Source: Nemertoderma westbladi (taxonomy: Eukaryota > Xenacoelomorpha > Nemertodermatida > Nemertodermatidae). From it: a stretch of DNA of 57,375 nt. The notes beneath the pieces were generated by a model, which searched no databases, was not told where the DNA came from, and was given only the letters and a program-made list of their open reading frames with translations. Below, piece after piece: positions 32,124 through 41,908 of the stretch. Every line of letters starts with the position of its first letter. Positions within the stretch are counted from its first letter, which is position 1. The stretch covers positions 1 through 57,375 of the forward strand of contig JAUCBJ010007350.1 of the NCBI GenBank assembly GCA_032718475.1. The letters run 5' to 3'. The position numbers and the translations under genes are program-made.

Positions 32124-32522
32124 ATGACGGAATTGATAGAAGATGACCTTGGTATTAGAGAGGGATATACTCTACCTTTACAAGCGTTTGTGGATAGCTT
32201 GATACGCGGTGAAGCCGATCCGACTATTACGGAGGACGATGGTCGTTATATCGAACCGCCGATGTCCCAAGAGCAACTTACGCGTGAATTGGACTATCGA
32301 AAATTAACCGCTCGCTATACGCATCGTAATGGTACGTATATGGACTTCTTAACTACCGGCCATCCTATCGATTTACATGATACGGACGATGTAGACACCG
32401 AAAGGGAAATGGTTCTATTTAAATATCATACCCAGCGGCGTCGTAACGATAAACCGAGAATAGATCACGAAAATTCTATTCGTAACAGACTGGGAAGACG
32501 AACCAATATGTCTAGAATCTGA
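32124..32522 (+). CDS. Retrotransposon ORF3, N-terminal part (acidic), ends at in-frame TGA
   Basis: 132 codons from an ATG at 32124 to a TGA at 32520-32522. The first part is acidic (MTELIEDDLGIREGY), then basic (TQRRRNDKPRIDHEN). The frame after the TGA stays open and in the same phase to 33572. The two pieces are therefore one 483-codon frame with a single TGA. The stop may be a recent nonsense mutation of this copy or a readthrough site. I recognise no domain in this half. BEL/Pao elements normally end with pol. A third ORF in this position is where env-like genes sit in some elements, but there is no signal peptide or membrane segment here. Confidence 0.75.
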   Translation: MTELIEDDLGIREGYTLPLQAFVDSLIRGEADPTITEDDGRYIEPPMSQEQLTRELDYRKLTARYTHRNGTYMDFLTTGHPIDLHDTDDVDTEREMVLFKYHTQRRRNDKPRIDHENSIRNRLGRRTNMSRI

Positions 32523-33572
32523 GGAGATTCAGCCTATCGCGCTCGGAACAGCGACAACGATTACATCCTAGAATGGTATCAAAGTCCACAGTGTCTCACT
32601 GCGTACGATTATCGCCATGCCAACTATGTTTCTCGGCAACGTTGTCGGTTATGCGCATCGAGAGACCATGTTACGCCCATGGACACAAACGTCCGCTGTT
32701 CCTATTTCCACGAACAACCGGCGATGGAAATTTATTGCGCGTATTGCAGATTTAATAATTTGCACATTTTTGCGGTTTGCCCTCAATTTATGACTCAATG
32801 TCACCATTGTCAACTAAAGGGACATGCCAGTTTCGATTGCCCTTTTAACCATGATTTAGAGAGCGTAGATGAAATGATTGTACTACGTTATATCAGAGCT
32901 TGGGAAGCGAACGCTGATTTACATTGTGATTCACGCCATCGCTATTATCCTGGACGCGCTTACGAAGGAGTTTATGCGTTCCATCCTTATTTGTTTGCCT
33001 CCGTCGAGCAGAAATCGCGCCTATCAAGTTATGAACTATTGAAGCGCGTTGGAGAATGTATTTCAACCAAATATGTACGCAAATTCCTCAGGAGCATTAA
33101 TCCGAGTGACATCAATTCGTATAACTTAATAAACTTTATCCGTCAAGATCCGGCCTATGGAGACTTATTTGTCAACTCACACCCCGAGTTACAGGAAGTA
33201 TATCGACGGCCTTACGAGTACAGAGCCCGCGAACGCGAGTTGGAAAGAACCATTAAACCAAGGAAGTTTCTAACTGCCTATGGTCCACCCACGGCCCTCG
33301 TTAAGACCACTCGTAAAGGACCCGTAAGAGCGGCTGTCTTGAAACGAGCTCTCAAAGCCGTTAGACCCCTCTCCCCGGACGTTGATGTCAATCAACCCGG
33401 TACTTCGACCGGCGGATATACCGATCGCAATCCCATACCTTCTGATGCAATCATATTGCACCCTTCACCCAGGAGTTATAGCCCTCCTCGTAAAGTGGCT
33501 CGCCCCAAAGAGAAAAGGACTCTTGCTAGCTTTAAAAAACTGCGTAAACGCCGTCCGCGCAAGAAAGACTAA
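32523..33572 (+). CDS. Retrotransposon ORF3, C-terminal part with twin zinc-finger modules
   Basis: Same phase as 32124-32522. An internal ATG at 32679 could start a shorter 297-aa product, but the first cysteine module (RCRLCASRDH, ~32640) lies upstream of it, so the native protein probably spans the TGA. The second module (~32735-32850) reads C-x2-C-x5-H-x4-CP-x5-C-x2-C-x3-GH-x4-C (YCAYCRF..AVCPQF..CHHCQLKGHASFDC). It combines a treble-clef-like Cys/His pair and a CCHC-like knuckle. The last ~90 residues are Arg/Lys-rich, ending KKLRKRRPRKKD, like a nucleic-acid-binding or nuclear tail. There is no membrane segment. A nucleic-acid-binding accessory protein is an inference. Confidence 0.8.
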   Translation, partial: GDSAYRARNSDNDYILEWYQSPQCLTAYDYRHANYVSRQRCRLCASRDHVTPMDTNVRCSYFHEQPAMEIYCAYCRFNNLHIFAVCPQFMTQCHHCQLKGHASFDCPFNHDLESVDEMIVLRYIRAWEANADLHCDSRHRYYPGRAYEGVYAFHPYLFASVEQKSRLSSYELLKRVGECISTKYVRKFLRSINPSDINSYNLINFIRQDPAYGDLFVNSHPELQEVYRRPYEYRARERELERTIKPRKFLTAYGPPTALVKTTRKGPVRAAVLKRALKAVRPLSPDVDVNQPGTSTGGYTDRNPIPSDAIILHPSPRSYSPPRKVARPKEKRTLASFKKLRKRRPRKKD

Positions 33573-33650
33573 CTGTTTAGAGTATTTTTATATTTTAGAA
33601 ACTGTGATTTTGTATATTTTATAGACTTAAATCCCATTTTCTGGGAGCGG

Positions 33651-34843
33651 TGTAAAAGCTTTTGTGGGATAACTGATACGTTTGCCTTTGCTGGCCAGTT
33701 CCCCCCCGGTCGCTAGAATACTCTCAAAGGGATTTATAACTAAAATAGTGCAAGCTACCAGCTTATTGGCTGATGTGCTGTGTGGAGATATCTGGGCTCA
33801 GTTTAATCGGCCAAACCAGCGTAGGGAGGTTGCCTAAGCCTTGCTGTCCGTGTCGGCCAATAGAATTTGCGTAGGCGTTGATTTCGACCTATCCCAGCGC
33901 TACTGAACTGAATTTCCTATCTCTATGCTCATCCTCTGTGTTGAACGGGGCTTCGTGGAATAAGAGTTTTGGTATACTCGTATAGTGGTAGTAGTCATAT
34001 GATTTTATATGATTCTGTTGTTATGTTTCCATTTTTTGCCATAACACCGGCTTTTTGGGAAGAACTCTAGTAAAACTGCTTAAATTATCGAAAGTATAAA
34101 CTGTTACCTCACTACCGATCAATCTAATCAATCAACCTACCTATTAATCATATTGTTTGTACTGTTATTTACCGTCAGTTATTAATTGTACCTATTTGTT
34201 GATGGAAATATTGCTATTTGGATAATACGGATAAATCACCCAAATTTCCCAATTTTCTTGATACACTACAGGTTAGAGAGACCGGCTATACATAACAATT
34301 GCGATTTATATTAATGTGGTGTGTATTGAATCTAATGTTATTTAGCAGACCCTACATGAGTCAATTACTGCTCTCTTTATGTGTGATCAAATATACTGAC
34401 GGTCGGCAGAATAGTGTGCATGATTGTGATTGGTAACAAAGTATTTCCTAAAGAATACGCTTTATACTTTAATCATAAGCAGTATCGTTGCGTTTAGTAT
34501 AAGTCCTAGTTCTGTTTAAATAAATAGAGCGCCACGTCCTAAAGGAACTGTTAATATTTCCCGAAAAGCCAATAATATCTGTCAGGAATTAATTATTAAC
34601 GATCTATCGAATAATACAATAAGTTTACGCTGCAACCTTACACTGCAATAATAAAATTTAAGCATCCGAATTCAGCCTCCCGGGTGTAGATCCATCGGGT
34701 GAATGATCGCGCATGGGCTGACTTCGGCTAATGTTTTGTGTATTAGCATAAATTGTTGTCGTATGCTAAAGGTGTTTTAATTAACTAAAAGACATATAAA
34801 TTTTGGCAGGTTAAACTGCTAAAGGTCTTCAAAAGCGCGAACA
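33651..34843 (+). repeat. 3' LTR
   Basis: 1193 bp, the same length as the 5' LTR. Differences seen are TTCCC/TTTCC near 34026 and CTC/CTA near 34216. AATAAA at 34519-34524. Followed by the duplicated target TCGTC. The near-identity implies recent insertion or recent gene conversion. Confidence 0.96.
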
Positions 34844-34848
34844 TCGTC

Positions 34849-35374
34849 CTTTGACCGCCCTGCAGCCACTGCGTATCATATTATGCGATCCTCCTATCAC
34901 TCTGTTCTACTGTATTCTATCACCCCCATTAGCTATGAACCCCTTTTCTAATTCTACCGGTACAATTTACTTTCAGTTTCTCCGCTCTGGTTCAAAGCCT
35001 ACACCAGCTTACCAAACCTATCAGTTCTGTAGTTACCAGTATTATTTTCTCTATTCTAGTATCACATAGGTTGACTAGTTGATAGGCCTACAGTTACGTT
35101 ACAGTTGAATCTTTACATACATTGTATTGTCTTTGTTAGATTAAATAAAAGAATCACGATGTTATATGTGAAACCAACGTTGCGGTCGCTGCTGAGAACG
35201 TAGTTAAAGAGACTAAATATAATAACTAATAATAGTAAGTAACATATTATTAATACTGTAATATCTATAGCCGAATTATATTATTCTTACTGAAACAATC
35301 ATAAACTCTTAATTAATTTATAAACTAGATAGGGCCTAATTTATCTTCCCTTTAGGTTTAAACAGACGGAGGGT
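34849..35374. other. Intergenic, AT-rich
   Basis: Unique AT-rich sequence between the retrotransposon and the 39-bp minisatellite. No supported gene. Confidence 0.5.
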
Positions 35375-36305
35375 GTTTCGTTATGGATCAAACCCATGGG
35401 TTACCCGTTGGGTCTACGGGTTGGATGTAACCCATGCGTTACACGTTGGGTCTACGGGATGGATGTAACGGGTTACCCGCTGGGTCTACGGGTTGGGTGT
35501 AATCCATGGGATACTGGATGGGTCTACTGGTTGGATGTAACCCTTGGGTTACCCGTTTCGGGCCGTTTGCCCTACAGGTTGGATGTAACCATGGGTTACC
35601 GGTTGGGTCTACTGTTAGGATGTAACCCTTGGGTTACCCGCTGAGTCTACGGGTTGGATGTAACCCATGAGATAATCGATGGGTCTACGGGATGGATGTA
35701 ACGTGTTACCCGCTGGGTCTACTGGTTGGATGTAACCCATGGGTTACCCGTTGGGTCTACTGGTTGGATGTAAACCATGGGTTACCCGTTGGGTCTACTG
35801 TTTGGATGTAACCCTTGGGTTACCCGCTGGGTCTACGGGTTGGATGTAACCCATGAGATACTCGATGGGTCTACTGGTTGGATGTAACCCATGGGTTACC
35901 CGCTGGGTCTACTGGTTGGATGTAACCCATGGGTTACCCGTTGGGTCTACGGGTTGGATGTAACCCATGGGTTACCCGTTGGGTCTACTGGTTGTATGTA
36001 ACCCATGGGTTACCCGCTGGGTCTACTGGTTGGATGTAACCCATGGGTTACCCGTTGGGTCTACGGGTTGGATGTAACCCATGGGTTACCCGTTGGGTCT
36101 ACTGGTTGTATGTAACCCATGGGTTACCCGTTGGGTCTACGGGTTGGATGTAACCCATGGGTTACCCGTTGGGTCTACTGGTTGTATGTAACCCATGGGT
36201 TACCCGTTGGGTCTACGGGTTGGATGTAACCCACGGGTTACCCGTTTGGTCTACGGGTTTGATGTAACCCATGGGTTACCCGTTGGGTCTACGGGTTCCA
36301 TCTAT
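35375..36305. repeat. ~39-bp minisatellite with palindromic core
   Basis: About 23 copies of a ~39-bp unit containing GGTTGGATGTAACCCATGGG followed by TTACCCGYTGGGTCTACKG. The core TAACCCATGGGTTA is a perfect 14-bp palindrome (NcoI-type CCATGG centre), so each unit can form a cruciform. The CTGGTTGTATG and CGGGTTGGATG variants alternate at 35960-36190, suggesting dimeric expansion. Open frames here are artefacts. Confidence 0.95.
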
Positions 36306-36510
36306 CCTTTATGGGATTCCAACCGCGGTTCCTGGAACCGACGTTCCCAACGGAAGCCACACGACCTACGGCAGTGCCGTTCATTTGTTTATTGTAACTC
36401 AGAGGATATTATTAATTTGTTGTATATTATAATTATAATGTTAGTTACATTACCTACTGCGCTACTGTACAGTTTGTTACTTTGTGTGTTTCAGTTTCAT
36501 CTCGAATGTT

Positions 36511-37472
36511 TCACCCCTCTGGTTTCTGGCATTTCACCTTCATCTCAATAGTTTCAGTTTTTGTTTCCCATTCACTTGGGGGAGGTCCGCCAAACCACCA
36601 TCCTTTGATCCAATTAAACTCCTCGTTGTTGTAAACAGAAAGATCGCAGTTTCTTTCATTAGCAGATACACCGGTATTGGACTCATCGTAATAACTTGTA
36701 ATCTTTAGAGGATGCCTGTAAGCAGCACCCACAGTAAAGTTTCTGTATAAAACCGTCGCTGTACCACATTCAATCTTCATAAAACATTCCCTATCCTTTG
36801 TCAGATCACGCATATTAACCATGCCCAGGAAGTAACTTCCTTTGGAATCTCCGAATCCCATATTGTACTCGTCAACACCACCAGTGAAACTGGTGTTGGG
36901 GATACGTCTATAAAATATGATCCAATCGCGATCGCAACTTAGTTTCTTGTCGTTAGTGTTTGCATATTTGAGTTGACTTCCGAGATCAACGGTATATTGA
37001 TCGGATTCTGTCAGATTATCGCATATTTTAGGATCATAGGGATCGCATTCTCTTTTACTTCTATCGCAGTCGATAAACGACCGATAAAAGTCATTCTTCT
37101 CTGAGATTATCGTTGTTGTGGCTGAAACCTCACCAGTACTGGTACTGTCAGTGGTTGATATCTCTGTACCAGTGGTACTGTCGGTGGTTGATATCCCTGT
37201 ACCAGTGGTACTGTCGGTGGCTGATATATCTGTACCAGTGGTACTGTCGGTGGTTGATATCCCTGTACCAGTGGTACTATAGGTGATAGACTCCCCACCA
37301 ATAGCGGTGCCAGTAGTATTTGGGAATGTTGATGTAGATATCCCCAAATCCTTCACATTGGCTTGATTTACCAGCCAAAGAATCAACCCGATCACACCAG
37401 CTGCCGTCGCCACTGCCGCTAATACAATAAGGGCAATAATTATACGCCGTTTTTTCAGTCCGTTTGGCCGGC
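36511..37472 (-). CDS. Fibrinogen-like membrane protein, exon 2 (anchor, stalk, ectodomain)
   Basis: Acceptor AG at 37473-37474. The exon encodes the membrane anchor through to the stop. The 33-bp coding repeat at about 37130-37290 encodes the stalk and is a likely source of length variation. The ectodomain has about ten cysteines (e.g. DCDRSKRECDPYDPKIC), compatible with disulfides outside the cell. Confidence 0.75.
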
Positions 37473-38284
37473 CTTAGTGCACAATTTTTGTAGCATTAGC
37501 AGAGTTGCTTGCAGCACCGATACATGCCGCTAGCTCTTCTACTGTCTCTATCGTGTATTTAAATGCATTTTTTTCGGTTCGGTGCAGACGGTGGACTGAG
37601 GTATCTACCATACGATACACCAGTGCCGTATATTTAATCACAGAATCAAAAAATAATGTTTGGTATTTTAAATTTTATTACCGGTACCGGTATGTAGCTT
37701 ATTTTATAAGGTTAATAGCTAGCTAGTGTTTTTTATAGTTGCCAACATTTTTAGTTGTGGTGAAAAGGGCTAATTTGGTTTTTACAAAAATATTCTACAA
37801 TAAAAGCAAAAAATGTACCGGTACCAAAAATAAAATAAATAAAAACTGTTTTTTCTTCATAATATTTTTTTAATTGTTTGTTTTTTGAAAAATAATAAGC
37901 TTAGCTTACTGTAGCTATCTTAAAAAATATTTAGGCTACAGGTACCATAAAAATTAATAACTATGTAGAATGTTTCACAAAAAGTTAACATAAAAAAATT
38001 GTTGGGCACCAAGACATACCAATAGTAGATCGCCGTTTCTTTTTAGTAGAAGGTGGATCTTCCTCCAGTTGACCCTGTGATTCTTCCTTACTATCCCTAA
38101 AATTGTTTTTGAATAGGCTCGCGGTCCATTTCCGTTCAATATCCCACGGCCTTGCCAGGTTTCGAAACCTGTTCTTTTTCGGTTCAAAACCTGGCTTTGG
38201 AATCTCTGGAGGACAGGTAACGTTGATGTTACATTGATGTAGATCATAAAACTCATCAACACTGCTGTTTTTTTTCAGTGACAT
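36511..38284 (-). CDS. Type II membrane protein with Thr/Ser stalk and fibrinogen-like domain (2 exons)
   Basis: Complement of join(36511-37472, 38020-38284), 408 residues. Exon 1 starts at an ATG (MSLKKNSSVDEF) and ends at 38020 before GTATGT. Exon 2 starts after CACTAAG at 37472; the split Gly codon keeps phase. Residues 1-~95 are hydrophilic and cytoplasmic, ending LKKRR. A ~22-residue membrane anchor follows (IIIALIVLAAVATAAGVIGL). Next is a Thr/Ser-rich stalk with ~5 copies of an 11-residue unit (GTGISTTDSTT), a likely O-glycosylated mucin-like segment. The ectodomain has CDRDWIIFYRR, GGVDEYNMGFGD and IEMKVKCQK, echoing fibrinogen C-terminal domains, but the usual ligand-pocket segment (CHxxNLNGxY) is absent. 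It may be a pathogen-recognition or adhesion protein; its partner is unknown. Further 5' non-coding exons cannot be excluded. Confidence 0.75.
38020..38284 (-). CDS. Fibrinogen-like membrane protein, exon 1 (cytoplasmic head)
   Basis: 88 codons plus one base from the ATG at 38282-38284, ending before the donor GTATGT (38019 leftward). Sequence is Lys/Pro-rich (PPEIPKPGFEPKK) with basic clusters (TKKKRRS). No recognised cytoplasmic signalling motif. Confidence 0.7.
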
Positions 38285-38860
38285 GATTGTTCTTAATTAA
38301 AATTTGCTCTGTGCAGAAATTTTAAATCAGAAATTTGTTCTAGAATATCACTTATCCTTGGATACGAATATAGAATTAATTATTACTAAAAAAAAACAGT
38401 TAGTTAGTTAGACAATTTTGTGAAAAGTAGCGTTATGTAGTTTTTAAGCGTTATGACTTGAGTTTATTTATATACCGAGCGAGCGCAGTGGGGGAAGTTT
38501 ACATAAAAATTTATATGAACAATATGGTCCACTTCAGACCTTCAACCATTTTCAAAGAATAATGTAAGCCCTACTACTACAGTATACCACATAGTTCGTC
38601 TTTGTGAACAAGGCGATCGGTCCGCAGTCATCCAGTCCGCCTTTAAAGGGCGAAATATTTGATAAATGTAAACCTTTACCGTTTCCTTTATTTGAGTCTG
38701 TTTAAGCTTTACTTTAATGTAGGCCTACTGTACTATGTCGTAAACTGGCTGCTTCTCTAAACGATTCTAAAATTAAAAACGTGAGTTTCTGATTAGATTT
38801 TAGCACAAACTTGGAGTTAGCTTTGTGCACCATGTTCTGGAATATATACACTAGTCGTAA

Positions 38861-39075
38861 TTCAGTAACACGGCCCCCCACCCCTAATTTTTCTACAAAT
38901 CTTAATGAGATTGCATGAAATTTGAAACAGAGATAGTTTCACCTCCCTCCTCCTTGCTGGGTTAGCCAGAATTTTTATTTTCGCTTTCATTCTTAGCTAC
39001 AGGCGTTTGATAAAAGTGTCTCCGGCGATATTGCCCCAATAGTACTGCAGTTATTCTTCAACCTTATAGTGAGGA
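38861..39075. repeat. Dispersed repeat, copy 1 (with 49175-49385)
   Basis: Shares CAAATCTTAATGAGATTGCATGAAATTTG.., GATAGTTTCACCTCC, CCAGAATTTTTATTTT and GCGATATTG with 49175-49385, same orientation. Each copy starts at a C-rich run followed by CTAATTTTTC. Unclassified. Confidence 0.75.
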
Positions 39076-39181
39076 AAGCTGACCGTTCAAGGATTCCAAA
39101 TATGTACAAATATTTGAATTTGGTTGGGAAATAGCTGAGATATGGGCATTCGAATTTTGCATGTATTTGCTTCCGCTGCAG

Positions 39182-39253
39182 GCAAGGACTTCTAGAACAT
39201 AGTATATATTCTATATATATATTCAATATATACTATGTTCTAGAAGTCCTTGC
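39182..39253. repeat. Perfect 29-bp inverted repeat, 14-nt loop
   Basis: The left arm 39182-39210 (GCAAGGACTTCTAGAACATA..) is the exact reverse complement of 39225-39253. The loop is CTATATATATATTC. With a one-base bulge the pairing continues outward through CTGCAG. It could be a MITE core, a cruciform, or a precursor hairpin for small RNA. Confidence 0.95.
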
Positions 39254-39812
39254 TGCAGGCCGTTTATTCTATTTAATAAATGCTTAACATTCTGGAACAT
39301 TTTCTTTTATCTCATAAGTAGCTTGGCAACAATGCAATGCCTACATGATAATACTAGTATATTGATATTATTACATAAACAAAATGCTCTAGAACACAGG
39401 AATATAGAACATTGGTACACATGTAGTCTATAAAAAGTTTAGAAATTATACAGACAGACACGTCTATAGCCTCTCCGTTCTTCCCCCATGTTCCTATACT
39501 CAACCCACACTTATTTCACTCCACTCACTTCTGACGAACCTGACCCTCCCCTTTTGTGCCGTTGCACACAAGAAGTGTGATTCGTCTACTGTCCCGTGCT
39601 CCTAGTATAGTCAATTGGTCCCCAGTCCCAGTAGCTGGTTGGAAAAGGTTATATGACTATAGTACTTACTTTGATTATATTGATTCTAATTATATTCTAC
39701 TGATTATTACATACGTACATACTAATTGCACTTTATTAAATTTACACTTAGGAGTTCGTATTACCTCACATGTGGTGCCTCCCAGGCATCCCCACATCTC
39801 CCCCTCTAAGTT

Positions 39813-41421
39813 CTAGTTCGCTCCTCCCGTCTTCGGGAACCATCTCAGTTCCTTCCCTCTATCGTCGTCCTGCCTAGGTTGCTTCCTTCCCTCTGGCTTG
39901 TCTTCTTTGAGACTCCTCATTCTCGCCGTTACCGCCTTACTAATTCCCGTGGTCGATTCTTTGGGCGCTGGTGTTTTTAGCTCCTGGTAACGCTTCGCAG
40001 GTGGCCCTTCCGAATGCCCCTCCTGCTTCCCCCTAGTAGCGTCCCACAAGATCATCTTCATGGTTGCGGCACATGCTCCGCCAGGAAATCTCTGTACTCT
40101 CCTCTGTTCTCCGGCACCCATCTATCCAAATACCTCTCCATATTGATGACCCCACCATACGATGCCGCCATCGCTACTTCTTGGTATGTAAACGGAAGTC
40201 TCCTCTTAATAATTTCCAGATGGGCCTCCTGGTTGATATTGAAGAAACCCCACTGGAACTCCTGGGCCTTCATTCTTTGTCGCGTCATGACGCCGATGTC
40301 GGCCCACTCCTCGAAGATCTTAAATTTCTCCTCGTCGTCCATCCAGTCGCACTGGCGCCCATAGTGCCCTCGGAAGTTACACTTGGAGCACCGGTTGTGC
40401 AACCTCGGACACGCCCCCATTCTATGACTCGACTCGCGGCAGTAGAGGCAACTCGTCCCCTTCTAGAATCGATACAAACAGCTATTTCCTGGTGAGTAAG
40501 CCTCCCGCAGTAATTGCAGCCGTGTATCAACACATCCCGCCCCAAGTTGTCTTTTGCCCCAAGTGGTCTCCTAGGTCTATGGAGCCGTTGGTAAGCAAAC
40601 TTCTGGACGTTAACGTCTCTATCCATGTCTACGTCCTCGTCTCGCCTCGGCATCGTCTCTCCAAACACTACTCGTGGTGCCGTTCCCGGTTGCTCGCCCA
40701 ACCTGATGGTGCTCCCTGCGAAATCCATCGCCGGCTCCTCATGCACCCAGGTCCGCTTGCCGGGTTTATCCCAGAAGGCCCTCACCCCGTTGGCCATCAC
40801 CACTCTCCCGCCAACCCAGTCCGTGTCTGAGTGGCCGATCCTCTCGATGGGCGGCATCTCCCCGAACTCGTCGTCATCCTCATCCCCCGCTGGGAGTGGA
40901 TCCACACCCGGTATCCCGGCAGACCCACTGTGTCCCTTCCCACCTTGGTTCTTGCCCGTAACTTTCCATCCTTCCAGTTCCCTCGGTCTCTTCCTCGCGA
41001 AATCACCCTCAGAGCCCGCTGGCATGGGCATCGCTTGCAATCCTGATGTTGACTGTTTCGGCGATTCTTCCGTCCATCCTAACTCCTCCCCCAGAAACTC
41101 GCCCGAGCTCCCTGATCCCCACCGTAACTCGACCAAGTTCTGGGCCTCGAACCCGTAGTCCTCTCCTCTAGCTTCCTCCTCTCTTTTGTCTGCCTCCCTC
41201 CTTTCTCGTCTGGCGACTTCTTCCAGTCGCTTCTCCTCTAGTCTATCCGCCTCCAGCTTCTCCCACCACTGATATGGTGTGTCCACCTCCCTGTCTACTA
41301 GATGCCGGCAGTTGTAGTATACCGACTCGCCCTTCAGCCCCGGGTGGTCTGCCAGACCTTCGAAGGCCACCTTGAAGGCTTGAAGGAAGTATCGTCCCGT
41401 GCTGTTACCCACCTCCTACCG
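39813..41421 (-). pseudogene. Decayed gene with zinc-finger module like retrotransposon ORF3
   Basis: Three overlapping minus-strand frames (41412-40285, 40420-40058 and upstream, 40121-39813) read as one protein with two frame changes, near 40450-40470 and 40058-40120. In order: an N-terminal region (YYNCRHLVDREVDTPYQWWEK), a charged coiled coil (RRERREADKREEEAR), an acidic linker, a first module GCNYCGRLTHQEIAVC, then a second C-x2-C-x4-H-x4-CP-x5-C-x2-C-x3-GH-x4-C (CLYCRESSH..ACP..CSKCNFRGHYGRQC), and a basic C-terminus. The spacing of the second module matches the BEL/Pao ORF3 at 32735-32850 almost residue for residue. Base composition is GC-richer than its surroundings. It is either a relic of another element's ORF or a host gene broken by mutation or assembly error. 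Confidence 0.6.
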
Positions 41422-41430
41422 TTAGCGATT

Positions 41431-41452
41431 CCCCCCCCCCCCCCCCCCCCCC
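41431..41452. repeat. Poly-C tract (22 bp)
   Basis: Uninterrupted run of 22 cytosines followed by ACCCCCATTCATGTTACCCCCC. A complementary G run with similar flanks lies at 42114-42135. Confidence 0.97.
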
Positions 41453-41488
41453 ACCCCCATTCATGTTACCCCCCACCCACCAAACACA

Positions 41489-41908
41489 ACACAACTGCTG
41501 AGGACACCAAATCTCTGGATGGCACATTCACAAGAATGCTACGCCGGGTTCATTGTGTCAAGTACAATGCACACATCTCCAACCAGACACTATATAACAT
41601 TGGAGGTGTCTCATTGGTTCCCCCAAGCTGGACACTAGAACAAAATCGCCTCCGCTTTGCAGGACATTGCTTTCGCCGTGAGGACCAACCAGTGCATAAT
41701 CTTGTACTTTGGCAGCCTCATGAAGTGAATAAGCATGGTGGACAGCCCATGACTTTCTTGAGACGCATCTTAAAGGACACTGGCCTTGAAGATGCGGATG
41801 ATCTAGCAAATGTCATGGGTGATAGGGAGTTGTGGCGGTGCAATTTTGTCGATAAGCCGGCACAGCATTCTTAAAAATGCAGCTGCAATGCAGCATGCCG
41901 ATCCTAGT
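41489..41908 (+). mobile_element. LINE 3' fragment, copy 2, with 10-bp target duplication
   Basis: From 41493 the sequence is nearly identical to 16216-16637 of the LINE at 15127-16644 (start AACTGCTGAGGACAC, end CCGATCCTAGT). ACCAAACACA occurs at 41479-41488 and 41909-41918, a 10-bp target-site duplication. Four extra bases sit between the left duplication and the homologous start. It encodes only the last ~125 residues of the RT protein, still open. The tail has a single TAG unit. Confidence 0.9.

Larger units (their letters stand above)
18284..34848 (+). mobile_element. Complete BEL/Pao LTR retrotransposon with a third ORF and nested insertion
   Basis: Both LTRs are 1193 bp (18289-19481, 33651-34843), begin TGT, end ACA, and are flanked by the same 5 bp, TCGTC (18284-18288 and 34844-34848). 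I saw only two substitutions between the LTRs by eye. The order is LTR, leader, gag, protease, RT, RNase H, integrase, spacer, ORF3, LTR. RT and integrase motifs and the C-terminal pol domain are of BEL/Pao type. The element is about 16.5 kb, large partly because of the leader, ORF3 and a nested 677-bp MITE. No TGG-starting primer-binding site directly abuts the 5' LTR, and the polypurine tract before the 3' LTR (CTGGGAGCGG) is weak. Confidence 0.96.
38285..39812. other. Intergenic with dispersed repeats and a perfect hairpin
   Basis: Contains a worn palindromic repeat near 38462-38506 related to 11205-11250, and a ~215-bp dispersed repeat at 38861-39075 with a second copy at 49175-49385. It also has a perfect inverted repeat at 39182-39253. 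The proximal ~200 bp upstream of 38284 should hold the promoter of the minus-strand fibrinogen-like gene, but I see no defined TATA element. Confidence 0.55.

Noticed and set aside
40014-41158. Plus-strand open frames opposite the decayed zinc-finger gene
   Set aside because: Composition is Pro/Ser-rich low complexity, as expected from the complement of a GC-rich coding region. The minus strand carries the recognisable motifs.
41302-41874. Plus-strand 190-codon frame as one gene
   Set aside because: It fuses antisense of the decayed gene, a poly-C tract and the LINE 3' fragment by chance. Only the part from 41493 is real LINE sequence.
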